Below are positions 17,263 through 26,404 of a stretch of 64,000 nucleotides of DNA, in pieces. The DNA lies in assembly GCF_051486985.1 (NCBI RefSeq), contig NZ_JAHVDV010000022.1, forward strand, positions 1 through 64,000. Reading direction: 5' to 3'. The translations under genes were made by a program, and so were the position numbers. The first letter of the stretch is position 1. Every line of letters starts with the position of its first letter. Below the pieces are notes generated by a model. It made no database searches. It worked only from the letters and a program-made list of their open reading frames with translations, and was not told the origin of the DNA. The DNA is from CBFFRJ01 sp051486985 (GTDB taxonomy: Bacteria > Pseudomonadota > Gammaproteobacteria > Enterobacterales > Enterobacteriaceae).

Positions 17263-18090
17263 ATGAATAACACCGTTATTGCCTGCGTGGACGGCTCGCC
17301 GTCAACCCGCCCGGTCTGTGAGTATGCGGCTTGGGCGGCCGGTAAGCTGGACGTGCCGCTTGCCCTGATGCACGTGCTGGAAAAAAATGATCCTCCCGCC
17401 GTGTCCGACCTGACCGGCACCATTGGCATCGACAGCCGGGAGCAGCTGACTGAAGAGCTAGTCCGCCTCGAAGGCGAGCGCAGTCGCCTGCTGATGGCAC
17501 AGGGAAAGGCCGTGCTGACTGATTGTGCGGCGCTGCTGAAGCAGGCCGGACAGCCGGAGGCCCGGCTGATGCAAAAGCACGGCGCGCTGGATGAGATCCT
17601 GGCAGAGCTGGGCGGTATCCGCCTGATGGTGCTGGGCCGCAGAGGCTCCCGGAATCCGGTTGGCAGTCACCTGGAAAGCGTCATCCGGTTGCAGAAGCGG
17701 CCGGTGCTGGTCGTGCCGGAAACCTTTTCGACGCCGTCACGGGTCATGTTTGCGTATGACGGCAGTGAGGCGAGCCGGGAAAACCTGATGCGCCTGACCG
17801 TTAGCCCGCTGCTGAGCGGCCTGACCTGTCATCTGGTCATGGTTAACGGCGAAGCGTCGACGCTGCAGGATGCGCAAGCGATCCTGCAGGATGCTGGGAT
17901 CGTCACGGCAGCCCAGCTACTGAAGGATAAATCTGTCACCGGCGCGTTATGCCGGTATGCCGATGAGAATGGCATCGACCTGACGGTGATGGGGGCTTAT
18001 GGCCATTCACAGCTGCGCCGGTTCTTTATCGGCAGCCACACCACAGAGATGCTGTCAGAAAGTCGTCAGGCTCTGCTGATGCTGCGATGA
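17263..18090 (+). CDS. Tandem-domain universal stress protein
   Basis: A 275-residue protein made of two UspA domains. Each ends with the ATP-binding G-2x-G-9x-G-S/T pattern: GRRGSRNPVGSHLES in the first half, and GAYGHSQLRRFFIGSHT in the second. Both halves are therefore probably nucleotide-binding, as in the UspE-like group. It has a good ribosome site (CAGGAGAA). Its close coupling to the SulP transporter suggests that it regulates transport or responds to the transported anion, which is inference. Confidence 0.88.
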   Translation: MNNTVIACVDGSPSTRPVCEYAAWAAGKLDVPLALMHVLEKNDPPAVSDLTGTIGIDSREQLTEELVRLEGERSRLLMAQGKAVLTDCAALLKQAGQPEARLMQKHGALDEILAELGGIRLMVLGRRGSRNPVGSHLESVIRLQKRPVLVVPETFSTPSRVMFAYDGSEASRENLMRLTVSPLLSGLTCHLVMVNGEASTLQDAQAILQDAGIVTAAQLLKDKSVTGALCRYADENGIDLTVMGAYGHSQLRRFFIGSHTTEMLSESRQALLMLR

Positions 18091-18127
18091 AGCGCACGGG
18101 CCTGGCTTTCAGGCCCGTTATCCGAAC

Positions 18128-18152
18128 GTCCGCTCCTCGCTCAAAGCGGACC
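18128..18152. repeat. GTCCGC/GCGGAC element, copy 6 (left half only)
   Basis: GTCCGCTCCTCGCTCAAAGC then GGACC forms the left-half hairpin just after the universal stress gene. No right half follows. Confidence 0.75.
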
Positions 18153-18247
18153 GTGAACCGGTCTATAAATTTCTGCCATATCGTGAAGTCCAGTATTCTT
18201 AGAAGGAAAAGGTTGGCCCGGTGCTTTACCACCGGGCGTGATAGGGA

Positions 18248-18745
18248 CTAACGGCGGTGTAGATGGATTAGCGGACTTACACCAGCACTCATGCCGCCAG
18301 TAATGACCTTCATGTCATAGAGTTCAGGGGACATAATCACAACTGGCGTAGTGGTGTTGATGTCACTTTCCTCCAGAAGCCTGGTATCCACTCGCAGAAC
18401 GGTCTCGCCACGGGTGACCTGCTGGCCGATACCTGCGATCCGGGTAAATCCCTTTCCTTCCTGTTTAACAGTCCCGAGTCCAAAGTGAACCAGCAGCTCT
18501 ACACCGTCGTCGGTTTTCATGAAGAAAGCGTGGCTACCCGGCAGGATGTTGACGATAATGCCGTCTGCCGGAGCCAGAACATCGATTTCATTATCCCGAT
18601 CTGGCACAATCGCGACCCCGACACCGACCAGATTTTCTGAAAATACAACATCGTTAACCTTTTCCAGTTCCAGCGTGTTACCGGAGATCGGCGCGTAGAG
18701 GGTCGTCAGGTGATAAGGTGTCGTCGTGCTTGTTAACTGCCTCAT
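18248..18745 (-). CDS. Lone PTS glucose-type EIIA (Crr-like) protein
   Basis: A 165-residue EIIA(Glc)-family domain. LYAPISGNTLELEKV is the N-terminal signature, APADGIIVNILPGSHAFFM contains the first active-site His, and GVELLVHFGLGTVKQEGKGF contains the phosphorylated His. It is the third gene of the minus-strand run iolD, TIM-barrel, EIIA. Its start overlaps the preceding stop by 4 bases, so it is translationally coupled. No PTS permease (EIIB/EIIC) is present. Family knowledge suggests it could take phosphate from HPr and regulate a non-PTS transporter, such as the IolT-type importer, as EIIA(Glc) does in inducer exclusion. Confidence 0.85.
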   Translation of the reverse strand: MRQLTSTTTPYHLTTLYAPISGNTLELEKVNDVVFSENLVGVGVAIVPDRDNEIDVLAPADGIIVNILPGSHAFFMKTDDGVELLVHFGLGTVKQEGKGFTRIAGIGQQVTRGETVLRVDTRLLEESDINTTTPVVIMSPELYDMKVITGGMSAGVSPLIHLHRR

Positions 18746-19632
18746 CGTTTATTCCCCAGCAACTCACGCTCAATTCGTTCACGGGTTTCAACGGCCTGAA
18801 CGTTCATCTTCTCTGGGAAACCAAACAGCGAGGCGGTAATAATCGACTCGCCCCCAACTTTAAAGGTGCGATTGGCGAAATCCATCTCTCTGAGAGCACG
18901 GAAGATGCCATCGAAATCCACCTCTCCCTCTCCCATCCCGGTGTGCTGATGAATTGCGGCGTTGACCCCTGGCGGATTCACAATATAACGGCACGGCAAC
19001 GTATGATTCCATGTATCAGCCAGCAGTACGTGAGAGAGATCGTGACCGGCAAATTTCAACATTTGCTCCACGTCGCCTTTGCCTTTGTCATAGAAAAATG
19101 TGTGTGGTGCACTGTAAAGGTAAGTCACATGGTCACTGCGCAGCGACTTCACCAAATCGGCTGTATCATCGCTCAGCTCGCAGAAATCCCATGGATGCGA
19201 CTGAATTTCTACACGGATACCTTCACGCTCAATGATCGGCAACAATTCCTCCATGGAGCGATACCACATTTCTTCACAGATCTCCGGTTCATCCGGTGTT
19301 CCGGCCAGCTCGGTATTGATAACTTGCACGCCCATTTCAACAGCGATTTCAATCATACGTCGCCAGTTTTTTACTGCCGCACGGCGACGTTCCTCATCCG
19401 GACCTGACCAGCGGTATACAGTGATAACGGAAGAGATTTCCACGCCGTACTGTCGTAGTGCGCGGGTGTATTCATGCATCAACTCCCGTGAGGCGCGCGG
19501 GTGCTTGTAGAATGGGTTTATTCGCGGATGGGGCGATTGTTCAATATATTTGTATCCCCATTCCGACACCTGCCGCACCATGTCGGTAATTGGCAAATGT
19601 TTAATAACATCAACGTCAAAAGCTATTTTCAT
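18742..19632 (-). CDS. Sugar-phosphate isomerase/epimerase-like TIM barrel (IolH/IolI type)
   Basis: A 296-residue AP-endonuclease-2-like TIM barrel. Conserved metal-site pieces are visible: the Glu in INTELAG, QSHPWDF, HVLLADTWNH and the Glu in KVGGES. It lies between iolD (21 bases upstream) and the EIIA gene, all on the minus strand. Members of this family in inositol operons (IolH, IolI, IolE) dehydrate or isomerise inososes. This one resembles neither IolE at 31501 nor the protein at 32429 closely, so it may be an inosose isomerase that widens the range of inositol isomers. The exact reaction is unproven. Confidence 0.8.
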   Translation of the reverse strand: MKIAFDVDVIKHLPITDMVRQVSEWGYKYIEQSPHPRINPFYKHPRASRELMHEYTRALRQYGVEISSVITVYRWSGPDEERRRAAVKNWRRMIEIAVEMGVQVINTELAGTPDEPEICEEMWYRSMEELLPIIEREGIRVEIQSHPWDFCELSDDTADLVKSLRSDHVTYLYSAPHTFFYDKGKGDVEQMLKFAGHDLSHVLLADTWNHTLPCRYIVNPPGVNAAIHQHTGMGEGEVDFDGIFRALREMDFANRTFKVGGESIITASLFGFPEKMNVQAVETRERIERELLGNKR

Positions 19633-19653
19633 TGTATGTTCTCCCGATCCTAA

Positions 19654-21594
19654 TCAGTATTTGCGTGCCTGTTTCGTTTTTTCAGCGAGCATGGATGCAA
19701 TGGCACGAATACTCTCTTTCTTTGCCACCTGAGCTCCGCCAACGCGCCACCAACTCAGGTATTTATGCACCATCGTTTTAGGCAGCACTTTCATGTCGAT
19801 AAGCGTAGAGACCGGCGACCGGCGCGCCTCCTCCAGCGCATGATGCAGCTCTTCGAGCGTGGTAACGCGCCAGGTCTGGCAGCCATAGCCCTCGGCAATT
19901 TTGGCGAAATCTACGGGTATCAGCCCGCCTTCCTGCTGGCCACTGTCGCTGTGGTGATAACGGAACTCGGTAAAGAAGCTGTCCATACCGTGCTCCATTT
20001 GCAAGTTGTTGATGCAGCCGTTGGTCATGTTATCGAAAAGCATCACATTGATTTTCTTGCCTTCCTGTAGCGATGTGACCAGCTCGGAGTGCAGCATCAT
20101 AAAAGAGCCATCGCCGACCATGACGTAGACCTCCCGCTCTGGCTGCGCCATTTTGACGCCGAGTGCGGCATTCACTTCATAGCCCATACAGGAGTAACCA
20201 TATTCAACGTGGTAGTCATTATTGCCACGACTTTGCCAGACGCGCTGCAGATCGCCCGGTAGACTGCCTGCGGCGGCAACGATCACCGCATCCTTAGGCA
20301 GAGAAGCATTAAGGACTCCCAATACCCGACTTTGGGTGAGGCAGGAGGCCGTAATTGCCTGGAACTCTTTATAAACCTGCTCGCGCGGCAAGTGATCGTC
20401 GATCTCTGGTATAAACCCCTCGCCGGAGAATTCCACACCATAGACGCGCTCGACCTCCTGTTGATATTTCTGCCGGGCATCCTCAACAATATTGTCCCAT
20501 GCAGATTGATAGCCCGTTTTCATCAGCCCGGCCTCAAGTAAGTCCAACGAGGCGCTGGCGTCGCCCAATAGTTGCACTCCATCCAGTTTGAAGGCATCAA
20601 AACGGCTGACATTGATGTTCAAAAAATCGACGTCAGGATTCTGGAAAATCCACTTCGATGAGGTCGTGAAATCTGTGTAACGGGTGCCTATGCCAATCAC
20701 CACATCCGCTTCACGCGCCAGATAATTCGCGGCCAGACCGCCAGTCTCCCCGACACCGCCAACGTTCAGCGGATGGCTGGAGGATATTGCTCCCTTGCCC
20801 GCCTGAGTTTCCGCCACCGGGATTTGGAAACGTTCAGCGAGACTGAGCAGAATGCCCGCCGCCATCGAATACTTCACACCGCCACCACAGACGATAAGCG
20901 GCTTACGCTTGCCCTCCATCAATTTCAGTGCGTCGGCAAGCATTGCTTCGGTCGGCTCGGTGCGTTCTATTCGGTGCACGCGTTTAGTAAAGAAGTAGTC
21001 CGGGTAGTCCCAGGCTTCCCCTTGCACATCCTGTGGGAGACAGAGTGTGACTGCGCCAGTCTCCGCAGGATCGGTTAGTACACGCATGGCGTTGATGCAG
21101 GCGCTCATCAGTTGCTCGGGCCGGTTGACGCGATCCCAGTATTTACTCACTGCGCGAAACGCATCATTGGTGCTTATGCTCAAGTCGTGTGACTGCTCGA
21201 TCTGCTGCAATACCGGATCAGGTTGGCGGGTCGCGTAGACATCGCCCGGAAGCAGCAGCAGTGGAATGCGGTTAGCCGTTGCGGTTGCCGCCGCGGTGAT
21301 CATGTTCGCCGCACCAGGCCCGACAGAAGAGGTGCAGGCGATAATCTGCTGGCGCAGCTTTTGTTTAGCAAAGCCAATAGCAGCATGCGCCATCCCCTGC
21401 TCATTACGTCCCTGATAAACCGCAAGCCGGCCACAATCTTCTTCCAGCGCCTGGCCGAGGCCAAGAACGTTGCCGTGACCGAAGATAGCGAAGATGCCTT
21501 TAACGAACTTAATCTCATTGCCGTCGACTTCGACATATTGGTTGTCGAGGAAGCGCACCAGCGCCTGCGATACTGTTAATCTGGAGGTTGTCAT
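19654..21594 (-). CDS. iolD: 3D-(3,5/4)-trihydroxycyclohexane-1,2-dione acylhydrolase IolD
   Basis: A 646-residue thiamine-diphosphate enzyme that hydrolyses the ring of the inositol-derived dione to 5-deoxyglucuronate. The start at MTTSRLTVSQALVRFL is chosen; five extra residues would be added by an upstream ATG. The N-terminal ThDP-pyrimidine domain contains IFAIFGHGNVLGLG and ACTSSVGPGAANM. The central NAD-like domain follows, and the C-terminal ThDP-PP domain has VMVGDGSFMMLHSEL with the GDG-N metal motif (N in LFDNMTNG). The length is typical. It is divergent from iolC across a 413-base regulatory region. Confidence 0.95.
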   Translation of the reverse strand: MTTSRLTVSQALVRFLDNQYVEVDGNEIKFVKGIFAIFGHGNVLGLGQALEEDCGRLAVYQGRNEQGMAHAAIGFAKQKLRQQIIACTSSVGPGAANMITAAATATANRIPLLLLPGDVYATRQPDPVLQQIEQSHDLSISTNDAFRAVSKYWDRVNRPEQLMSACINAMRVLTDPAETGAVTLCLPQDVQGEAWDYPDYFFTKRVHRIERTEPTEAMLADALKLMEGKRKPLIVCGGGVKYSMAAGILLSLAERFQIPVAETQAGKGAISSSHPLNVGGVGETGGLAANYLAREADVVIGIGTRYTDFTTSSKWIFQNPDVDFLNINVSRFDAFKLDGVQLLGDASASLDLLEAGLMKTGYQSAWDNIVEDARQKYQQEVERVYGVEFSGEGFIPEIDDHLPREQVYKEFQAITASCLTQSRVLGVLNASLPKDAVIVAAAGSLPGDLQRVWQSRGNNDYHVEYGYSCMGYEVNAALGVKMAQPEREVYVMVGDGSFMMLHSELVTSLQEGKKINVMLFDNMTNGCINNLQMEHGMDSFFTEFRYHHSDSGQQEGGLIPVDFAKIAEGYGCQTWRVTTLEELHHALEEARRSPVSTLIDMKVLPKTMVHKYLSWWRVGGAQVAKKESIRAIASMLAEKTKQARKY

Positions 21595-22007
21595 TGAATC
21601 ACCTGTCATTGATTCGCTGGCATTGGCTCATTAGAGCGAGTGCGCTGCGAGTTCTGTTAGTCATGTTGTAGACGATTATAAGGAATGATTTTTCATTTCA
21701 TATTTATATAAAATTAAAATTTCATTAATGGGAAGGGGATCATAAAAAAAGTAAAAAATTTCATTATGTAGTTGCGGTGGTAACATGCATTGTCCACCCC
21801 TATAAACTCAAAGGGGATTATTACAATATCATGAATTATTTGAATTTTAATGAATGAGTATCTACCTGGTATCGCTCTACATTCCAGAATATAACTGTGA
21901 TCTTTGTCATGTTTTTAATGGTAATGTTTGTTTCATTTGTGTTGATAATGAAATTATTAAACCTTAACATGCATAAAAACACACCATCTTTGCTGAGGGC
22001 ATGAACA
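21595..22007. promoter_or_regulatory. iolD-iolC divergent promoter region with TTTCAT motifs
   Basis: About 410 AT-rich bases between the divergent genes. TTTCATTTCATA (21691-21702), ATTTCATTAATG (21719-21730) and ATTTCATTATG (21758-21768) share one motif that also occurs upstream of iolA, upstream of the 31019 gene and before iolR. These are the best candidates for IolR operators. TTGTGTTGATAATGAAATTATT near 21937-21958 carries the same motif in reverse. Confidence 0.55.
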
Positions 22008-23945
22008 ATGGACAGTGAACAAAAAGCACTGGACGTCATTTGCATTGGTCGAATCGCTGTTGATTTGTATGGCCAGCAGATTGGCGCACGGCTAGAGGAT
22101 ATGGGGACGTTCGCGAAGTACCTGGGCGGTTCATCAGGTAATGTTGCCTACGGTACGGCGATACAGGGGCTGCGCTCCGGTATGTTGGCTCGCGTCGGCG
22201 ATGAGCATATGGGGCGTTTCCTGCGTGAAGAGCTCCTCCGTGTCGGCGTAGACACACAACATCTGATCACCGATAAAGATCGTCTTACCGCACTGGTGCT
22301 GCTGGGGATTAAAGACCGGGACACTTTCCCGCTTATCTTCTACCGCGATAACTGTGCGGACATGGCGCTGACACCAGACGATATTGATGAGAGCTATATT
22401 GCCTCATCGCGCGCACTGGCGATCACTGGCACACACCTTTCACACCCGGATACTCGTGCCGCAGTACTGAAAGCGCTGGCCTTCGCTAAAAAGCATGGTT
22501 TACGTCGCGCGCTGGATATCGACTACCGACCGGTACTATGGGGGCTCACCTCCCTCGGCGATGGTGAAACCCGCTTTATTGAGTCCGGTAAGGTCACGCA
22601 GGAATTGCAGGAGGTTCTGGACCAGTTCGACCTTATCGTCGGTACCGAAGAAGAGTTCCATATTGCTGGCGGTTCCACCGATACACTGGCGGCGCTGCGC
22701 AAAGTACGCGAACGCAGCCATGCTACTCTGGTGTGCAAACGCGGAGCGCTGGGTTGCTCAGTGTTTGAAGGCGATATTCCCACCCATTGGGATGCGGTCA
22801 AACTGCACAGCGGTGTGCGTGTAGAAGTACTGAATGTGCTGGGCGCAGGCGATGCGTTTATGTCCGGCTTGCTGCGTGGTTATATGAACGATGAAGGCTG
22901 GGAAACCGCCTGCCGTTACGCCAACGCCTGCGGGGCCCTGGTCGTATCCCGCCACGGCTGCGCTCCGGCGATGCCGACGCGCGAAGAACTGGATAATTAT
23001 TTAACCCGTGAAGAGAGCGTGAAGCGTCCGGACCAGGATGAGACGCTGAACCATCTGCACCGCACCACTACCCGCAAGCAGGACTGGAAAGAGCTGTGTG
23101 TCTTTGCGTTCGACCACCGCAAGCAACTTGAGGATATTGCTCACGCGGTAGGCGCAAGTGAAACAGAGATTCCGAAATTGAAAGAGCTGCTACTGGAGGG
23201 CGCGCGCCAGGCGGCAAAGGAAGCCGGACTGGCACACAACAGTGGCATTTTAGCTGATACCACTTACGGGCAGGACGCACTCAATACGATCACGGGAGAA
23301 GGCTGGTGGATTGGCCGCCCAATTGAGATGCCGGGTTCACGCCCGTTACGCCTGGAGCATGGCAATATAGGCTCGCAACTGGTGGACTGGCCGCTGGAGC
23401 ATGTAGTGAAATGCCTGGTGTTTTACCATCCGAATGATGAGCAAGCGCTGCGCCGTGAACAGGAAGAATTGATCAACGAAGTCTACCATGCCTGCTGCAA
23501 GTCAGGGCATGAACTGCTGCTTGAGGTGATCTTACCTCATACAGTAAAAGACCGGGACGAAGCACACTATGCCACCATCGTGGAGCACTTCTATTCGCTG
23601 GGGATCAAGCCGGACTGGTGGAAGCTGCCAGCTCTCTCCCGCACGGCCTGGCATAAGATCAGTGCATTGATAGAACACTTCGATCCGCACTGCCGCGGTA
23701 TCGTGATCCTGGGGCTGGATGCGCCGGAAGAGGAATTGAAAGCTGGCTTCGCCGAAGCGGCAGATATTCCCTGGGTAAAAGGTTTTGCTGTAGGTCGTAC
23801 CATCTTCGGCGAACCTTCACGTTTCTGGCTCAGCCGTGAGTACAGCGATGAGCAACTGATAAACGCGGTGAAGAAGCGTTATATGACGCTAATCAGCTAC
23901 TGGCGAGAGTATCGTCCGGCGAAATGCCTGACCAATGCCGCCTGA
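22008..23945 (+). CDS. iolC: IolC: 5-dehydro-2-deoxygluconokinase fused to DUF2090 aldolase-type domain
   Basis: A 645-residue two-domain protein. Residues 1-330 are a PfkB/ribokinase-type kinase: LDVICIGRIAVDLYGQQIG at the N-terminus, GGSSGNVAYGTA, and the catalytic GAGDAFMSGLLRGY. Residues 350-640 are DUF2090, with LCVFAFDHRKQLEDIA and GIVILGLDAPEEEL. In enterobacteria this tail is considered to supply the 5-dehydro-2-deoxyphosphogluconate aldolase step, since no separate iolJ occurs, and none is present here. It would convert 5-dehydro-2-deoxygluconate to its 6-phosphate and then to DHAP plus malonate semialdehyde. GAGGGC precedes the start. Confidence 0.94.
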   Translation: MDSEQKALDVICIGRIAVDLYGQQIGARLEDMGTFAKYLGGSSGNVAYGTAIQGLRSGMLARVGDEHMGRFLREELLRVGVDTQHLITDKDRLTALVLLGIKDRDTFPLIFYRDNCADMALTPDDIDESYIASSRALAITGTHLSHPDTRAAVLKALAFAKKHGLRRALDIDYRPVLWGLTSLGDGETRFIESGKVTQELQEVLDQFDLIVGTEEEFHIAGGSTDTLAALRKVRERSHATLVCKRGALGCSVFEGDIPTHWDAVKLHSGVRVEVLNVLGAGDAFMSGLLRGYMNDEGWETACRYANACGALVVSRHGCAPAMPTREELDNYLTREESVKRPDQDETLNHLHRTTTRKQDWKELCVFAFDHRKQLEDIAHAVGASETEIPKLKELLLEGARQAAKEAGLAHNSGILADTTYGQDALNTITGEGWWIGRPIEMPGSRPLRLEHGNIGSQLVDWPLEHVVKCLVFYHPNDEQALRREQEELINEVYHACCKSGHELLLEVILPHTVKDRDEAHYATIVEHFYSLGIKPDWWKLPALSRTAWHKISALIEHFDPHCRGIVILGLDAPEEELKAGFAEAADIPWVKGFAVGRTIFGEPSRFWLSREYSDEQLINAVKKRYMTLISYWREYRPAKCLTNAA

Positions 23946-23961
23946 TGGCGAGCGCATGATC

Positions 23962-23990
23962 AACGGGGCCGAATTACGGCCCCGTTTTTA
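23962..23990 (+). terminator. Rho-independent terminator after iolC
   Basis: ACGGGGCCG (23963-23971) pairs perfectly with CGGCCCCGT (23977-23985) around AATTA, followed by TTTTA. A strong stem, it separates iolC from the MFS gene starting at 24019, which may be read by leakage or have its own promoter. Confidence 0.85.
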
Positions 23991-24018
23991 TTTCTGCACT
24001 TCCTTGAGATCAGACCCG

Positions 24019-25200
24019 ATGCCAACCTCTACTACCACTTCAGAGATACCTGCTGCTTCTGGCAGGCTTATCCGTCTCTCCCTTGCTATGTTTTTCGCCT
24101 ATATGACAGTCGGTTTACCGCTGACCGCCATTCCGCTCTTTGTTCACCAGCAGCTGGGGCTGAGTGATACCTGGGTCGGTGTGGCGGTCGGAATTCAGTT
24201 CCTTGCCACGGTGCTGACCCGTAGCTATGCCGGTCGTCTCGCCGACAGCAGGGGGGCGAAGCGTACTACGCTACAAGGGCTGCTGGTTTGCGGCCTTGCG
24301 GGAATCGCTTATCTCTTTGCTGCTCTGTTCGCTGCAGATGTCTGGCTGGCGCTTTGCACATTACTGATTGGTCGACTATTGCTCGGCCTCGGGGAGAGCC
24401 AGATTCTGACGGGCAACCTGACCTGGGGGATGGGGCTTGCCGGCAGCGCGCAAGCTGGAAAGGTCATCTCGTGGAATGGCATGGCCACCTACGGTGCACT
24501 AGCCTGTGGTGCCCCGCTGGGGGCGTTTCTCTATCTGCAGGCGGGGTTTATCGCGCTCGGCATGGGAACAATCGTTTTACCCCTTGTCGCTTTGCTCATC
24601 AATAGCAGTGTGCTGCACGTGGCGCCGCATCCTGGCAATCGCGTGCCGCTGCGCGTGGTATTGAATGGCATCTGGCGGCCTGGACTGGCGCTCGCGTTGC
24701 AGGGCATCGGTTTTGCAGCTATCAGCGCTTTTATTGCGCTCTACTTTGCTGCCAGAGGGTGGGGAAATGCGGGTTTTGCTCTGACGGCGTTTGGAGGCCT
24801 GTTTATTCTGGTACGACTACTATTAGGCCAGGCACTTGATCGCTACGGCGCAGCCACCATCGCAACGTTATCGCTCCTGGTTGAGTGTGCGGGGCTGCTA
24901 ATCATCTGGCTTGCAGCGACGCCTGTCGCTGCGCTTCTCGGCGCGGCGCTGACCGGAGCGGGCTGTTCTCTGGTCTTTCCTTCCCTCGGTGTGGTGACGG
25001 TACGCGCCGTCAGTCCTCAGGTGCGCGGTACAGCACTCGGCGGCTTCTCTGCCTTTCAGGATATTGCCTATGGGATTACCGGGCCGCTGGCGGGATTGCT
25101 GGCAGGGGTAACAGGTTATGAAGGGATATACTTTGCCGCTGCATGCTGCGCGTTGGCTGGCGCAGTTGCGATCCGGACGCTGATCCACTCAGCCCCATAG
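24019..25200 (+). CDS. MFS transporter, sugar-efflux-like (YhhS/SetB-type)
   Basis: A 393-residue major facilitator with 12 predicted helices. The start MPTSTTTSEIPA at 24019 is preferred to the frame's earlier ATG, which lies within the iolC end and terminator. The motif A region after helix 2 reads RSYAGRLADSRGAKRTTL. The overall pattern resembles arabinose-efflux-type MFS proteins. Its place between iolC and the dehydrogenase suggests a role in inositol or intermediate transport or export, but the substrate is unproven. The preceding terminator would limit its expression from the iolC promoter. Confidence 0.85.
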   Translation: MPTSTTTSEIPAASGRLIRLSLAMFFAYMTVGLPLTAIPLFVHQQLGLSDTWVGVAVGIQFLATVLTRSYAGRLADSRGAKRTTLQGLLVCGLAGIAYLFAALFAADVWLALCTLLIGRLLLGLGESQILTGNLTWGMGLAGSAQAGKVISWNGMATYGALACGAPLGAFLYLQAGFIALGMGTIVLPLVALLINSSVLHVAPHPGNRVPLRVVLNGIWRPGLALALQGIGFAAISAFIALYFAARGWGNAGFALTAFGGLFILVRLLLGQALDRYGAATIATLSLLVECAGLLIIWLAATPVAALLGAALTGAGCSLVFPSLGVVTVRAVSPQVRGTALGGFSAFQDIAYGITGPLAGLLAGVTGYEGIYFAAACCALAGAVAIRTLIHSAP

Positions 25201-25285
25201 CAGGGGAAAACGACTGGCGGGAGAATGAGATAATGCTGGGCCCGATTTTATCTACAGGCCCAGTCTCTATAAAGAAAGGAACGAA

Positions 25286-26329
25286 TCAGCGACCTCCGTC
25301 GCGTTCCTCATTAAATACGATACCTAACTGTTTACGCACTTCATCAAGCGTTTGCATGGTGACCAGCGAGTCTTCAAGCGGACGCAGCGGGGACTCGAGC
25401 AGCCCCTGCTCAATGCAGTAAGCAACATGCGCGGCTTCGTGATACAGCTGGTCGTAGGCAAAACGTGGCTCTTCGTAGGTGATTTTCTGCTTATCATTAT
25501 TAAAAATATGGAAATTGCCCGGTGTATAGAACATCCCTTCCATGAAGATATAGCCTTCTGTTCCGGCAATCACGGCGCTGCCCGGCGTATGGCTGAACAG
25601 CGTGGTATGAATAGATGACTGGTTACCGTTGGCATGGCTTAAGATGATCGATGCTTGGCCGTTTACCCCGGCTGGCGCAGGCTGGCCTGAGGCTAACACG
25701 TTCTCCGGCCGTCCGAGGATTTTAGTCGCAAAAGCTACCGGGTAGGAGCCTAAGTCCATCAACGGACCGCCGGCCAAATCGGCGCGCATAATACGGTGCT
25801 CTGGGCCAAAATGTTCGCCATGATCGGCAATAATAGAGTGAACTTCGCCGATCATTCCCTCTTCCAGAACCTGACGAAGCACGTCGAATTTTGGCAGGAA
25901 CCACGTCCACATGGCTTCCATCAAAAAGACTTTATTCTGGCGTGCCGCATCACGCAGCTTCTGCACTTCAGATCCATTAAGCGCCAGTGGTTTCTCAACC
26001 AGTACATGCTTACCTGCGCGAATTGCCTCCATCGCGCAGGTGAAATGCGCCGGATGTGGCACGGAAATGTAGACCACATCGATATCTTTGTTATAAACAA
26101 GCTCCTCCACAGAGCCATAGGCGAAGGGAATATCGTGGCTGCTCGCAAAATCCTGCGCGCCCTTCAGGCTAATGTCGGCGACGGCCAGTATCTGTTGCCG
26201 CGTACTCTTCTGTACCGAAGAAACAAAGCGGTTAGCGATCCAGCCGGGACCGATGATCCCCCAGCGCAGCGCAGGTGCTTTTTTTCCGTCCGGTGTTCTT
26301 GCTACAGGTAACGGCTTATGAAACTGCAT
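25286..26329 (-). CDS. Gfo/Idh/MocA-family oxidoreductase (candidate inositol dehydrogenase)
   Basis: A 347-residue NAD(P)-dependent dehydrogenase. The Rossmann loop is RWGIIGPGWIANRFV near residue 22. VYISVPHPAHF, then the catalytic-lysine motif HVLVEKPLALN, are standard. It differs from classical IolG in its N-terminal extension and in the later GGPLMDLGSYPVAF segment, which is nearer the dihydrodiol-dehydrogenase-like group. No other dehydrogenase is in the cluster, so it may carry out the first step, myo-inositol to 2-keto-inositol, or act on another isomer. It is 75 bases downstream of iolT on the minus strand. Confidence 0.85.
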   Translation of the reverse strand: MQFHKPLPVARTPDGKKAPALRWGIIGPGWIANRFVSSVQKSTRQQILAVADISLKGAQDFASSHDIPFAYGSVEELVYNKDIDVVYISVPHPAHFTCAMEAIRAGKHVLVEKPLALNGSEVQKLRDAARQNKVFLMEAMWTWFLPKFDVLRQVLEEGMIGEVHSIIADHGEHFGPEHRIMRADLAGGPLMDLGSYPVAFATKILGRPENVLASGQPAPAGVNGQASIILSHANGNQSSIHTTLFSHTPGSAVIAGTEGYIFMEGMFYTPGNFHIFNNDKQKITYEEPRFAYDQLYHEAAHVAYCIEQGLLESPLRPLEDSLVTMQTLDEVRKQLGIVFNEERDGGR

Positions 26330-26404
26330 GATTCACTCCTGTTTTTAATTTTTTAAATTGAAAAATTCAAACCGGCCCACCGCTAAAAAAGGGCAGGCCA
26401 AAGG

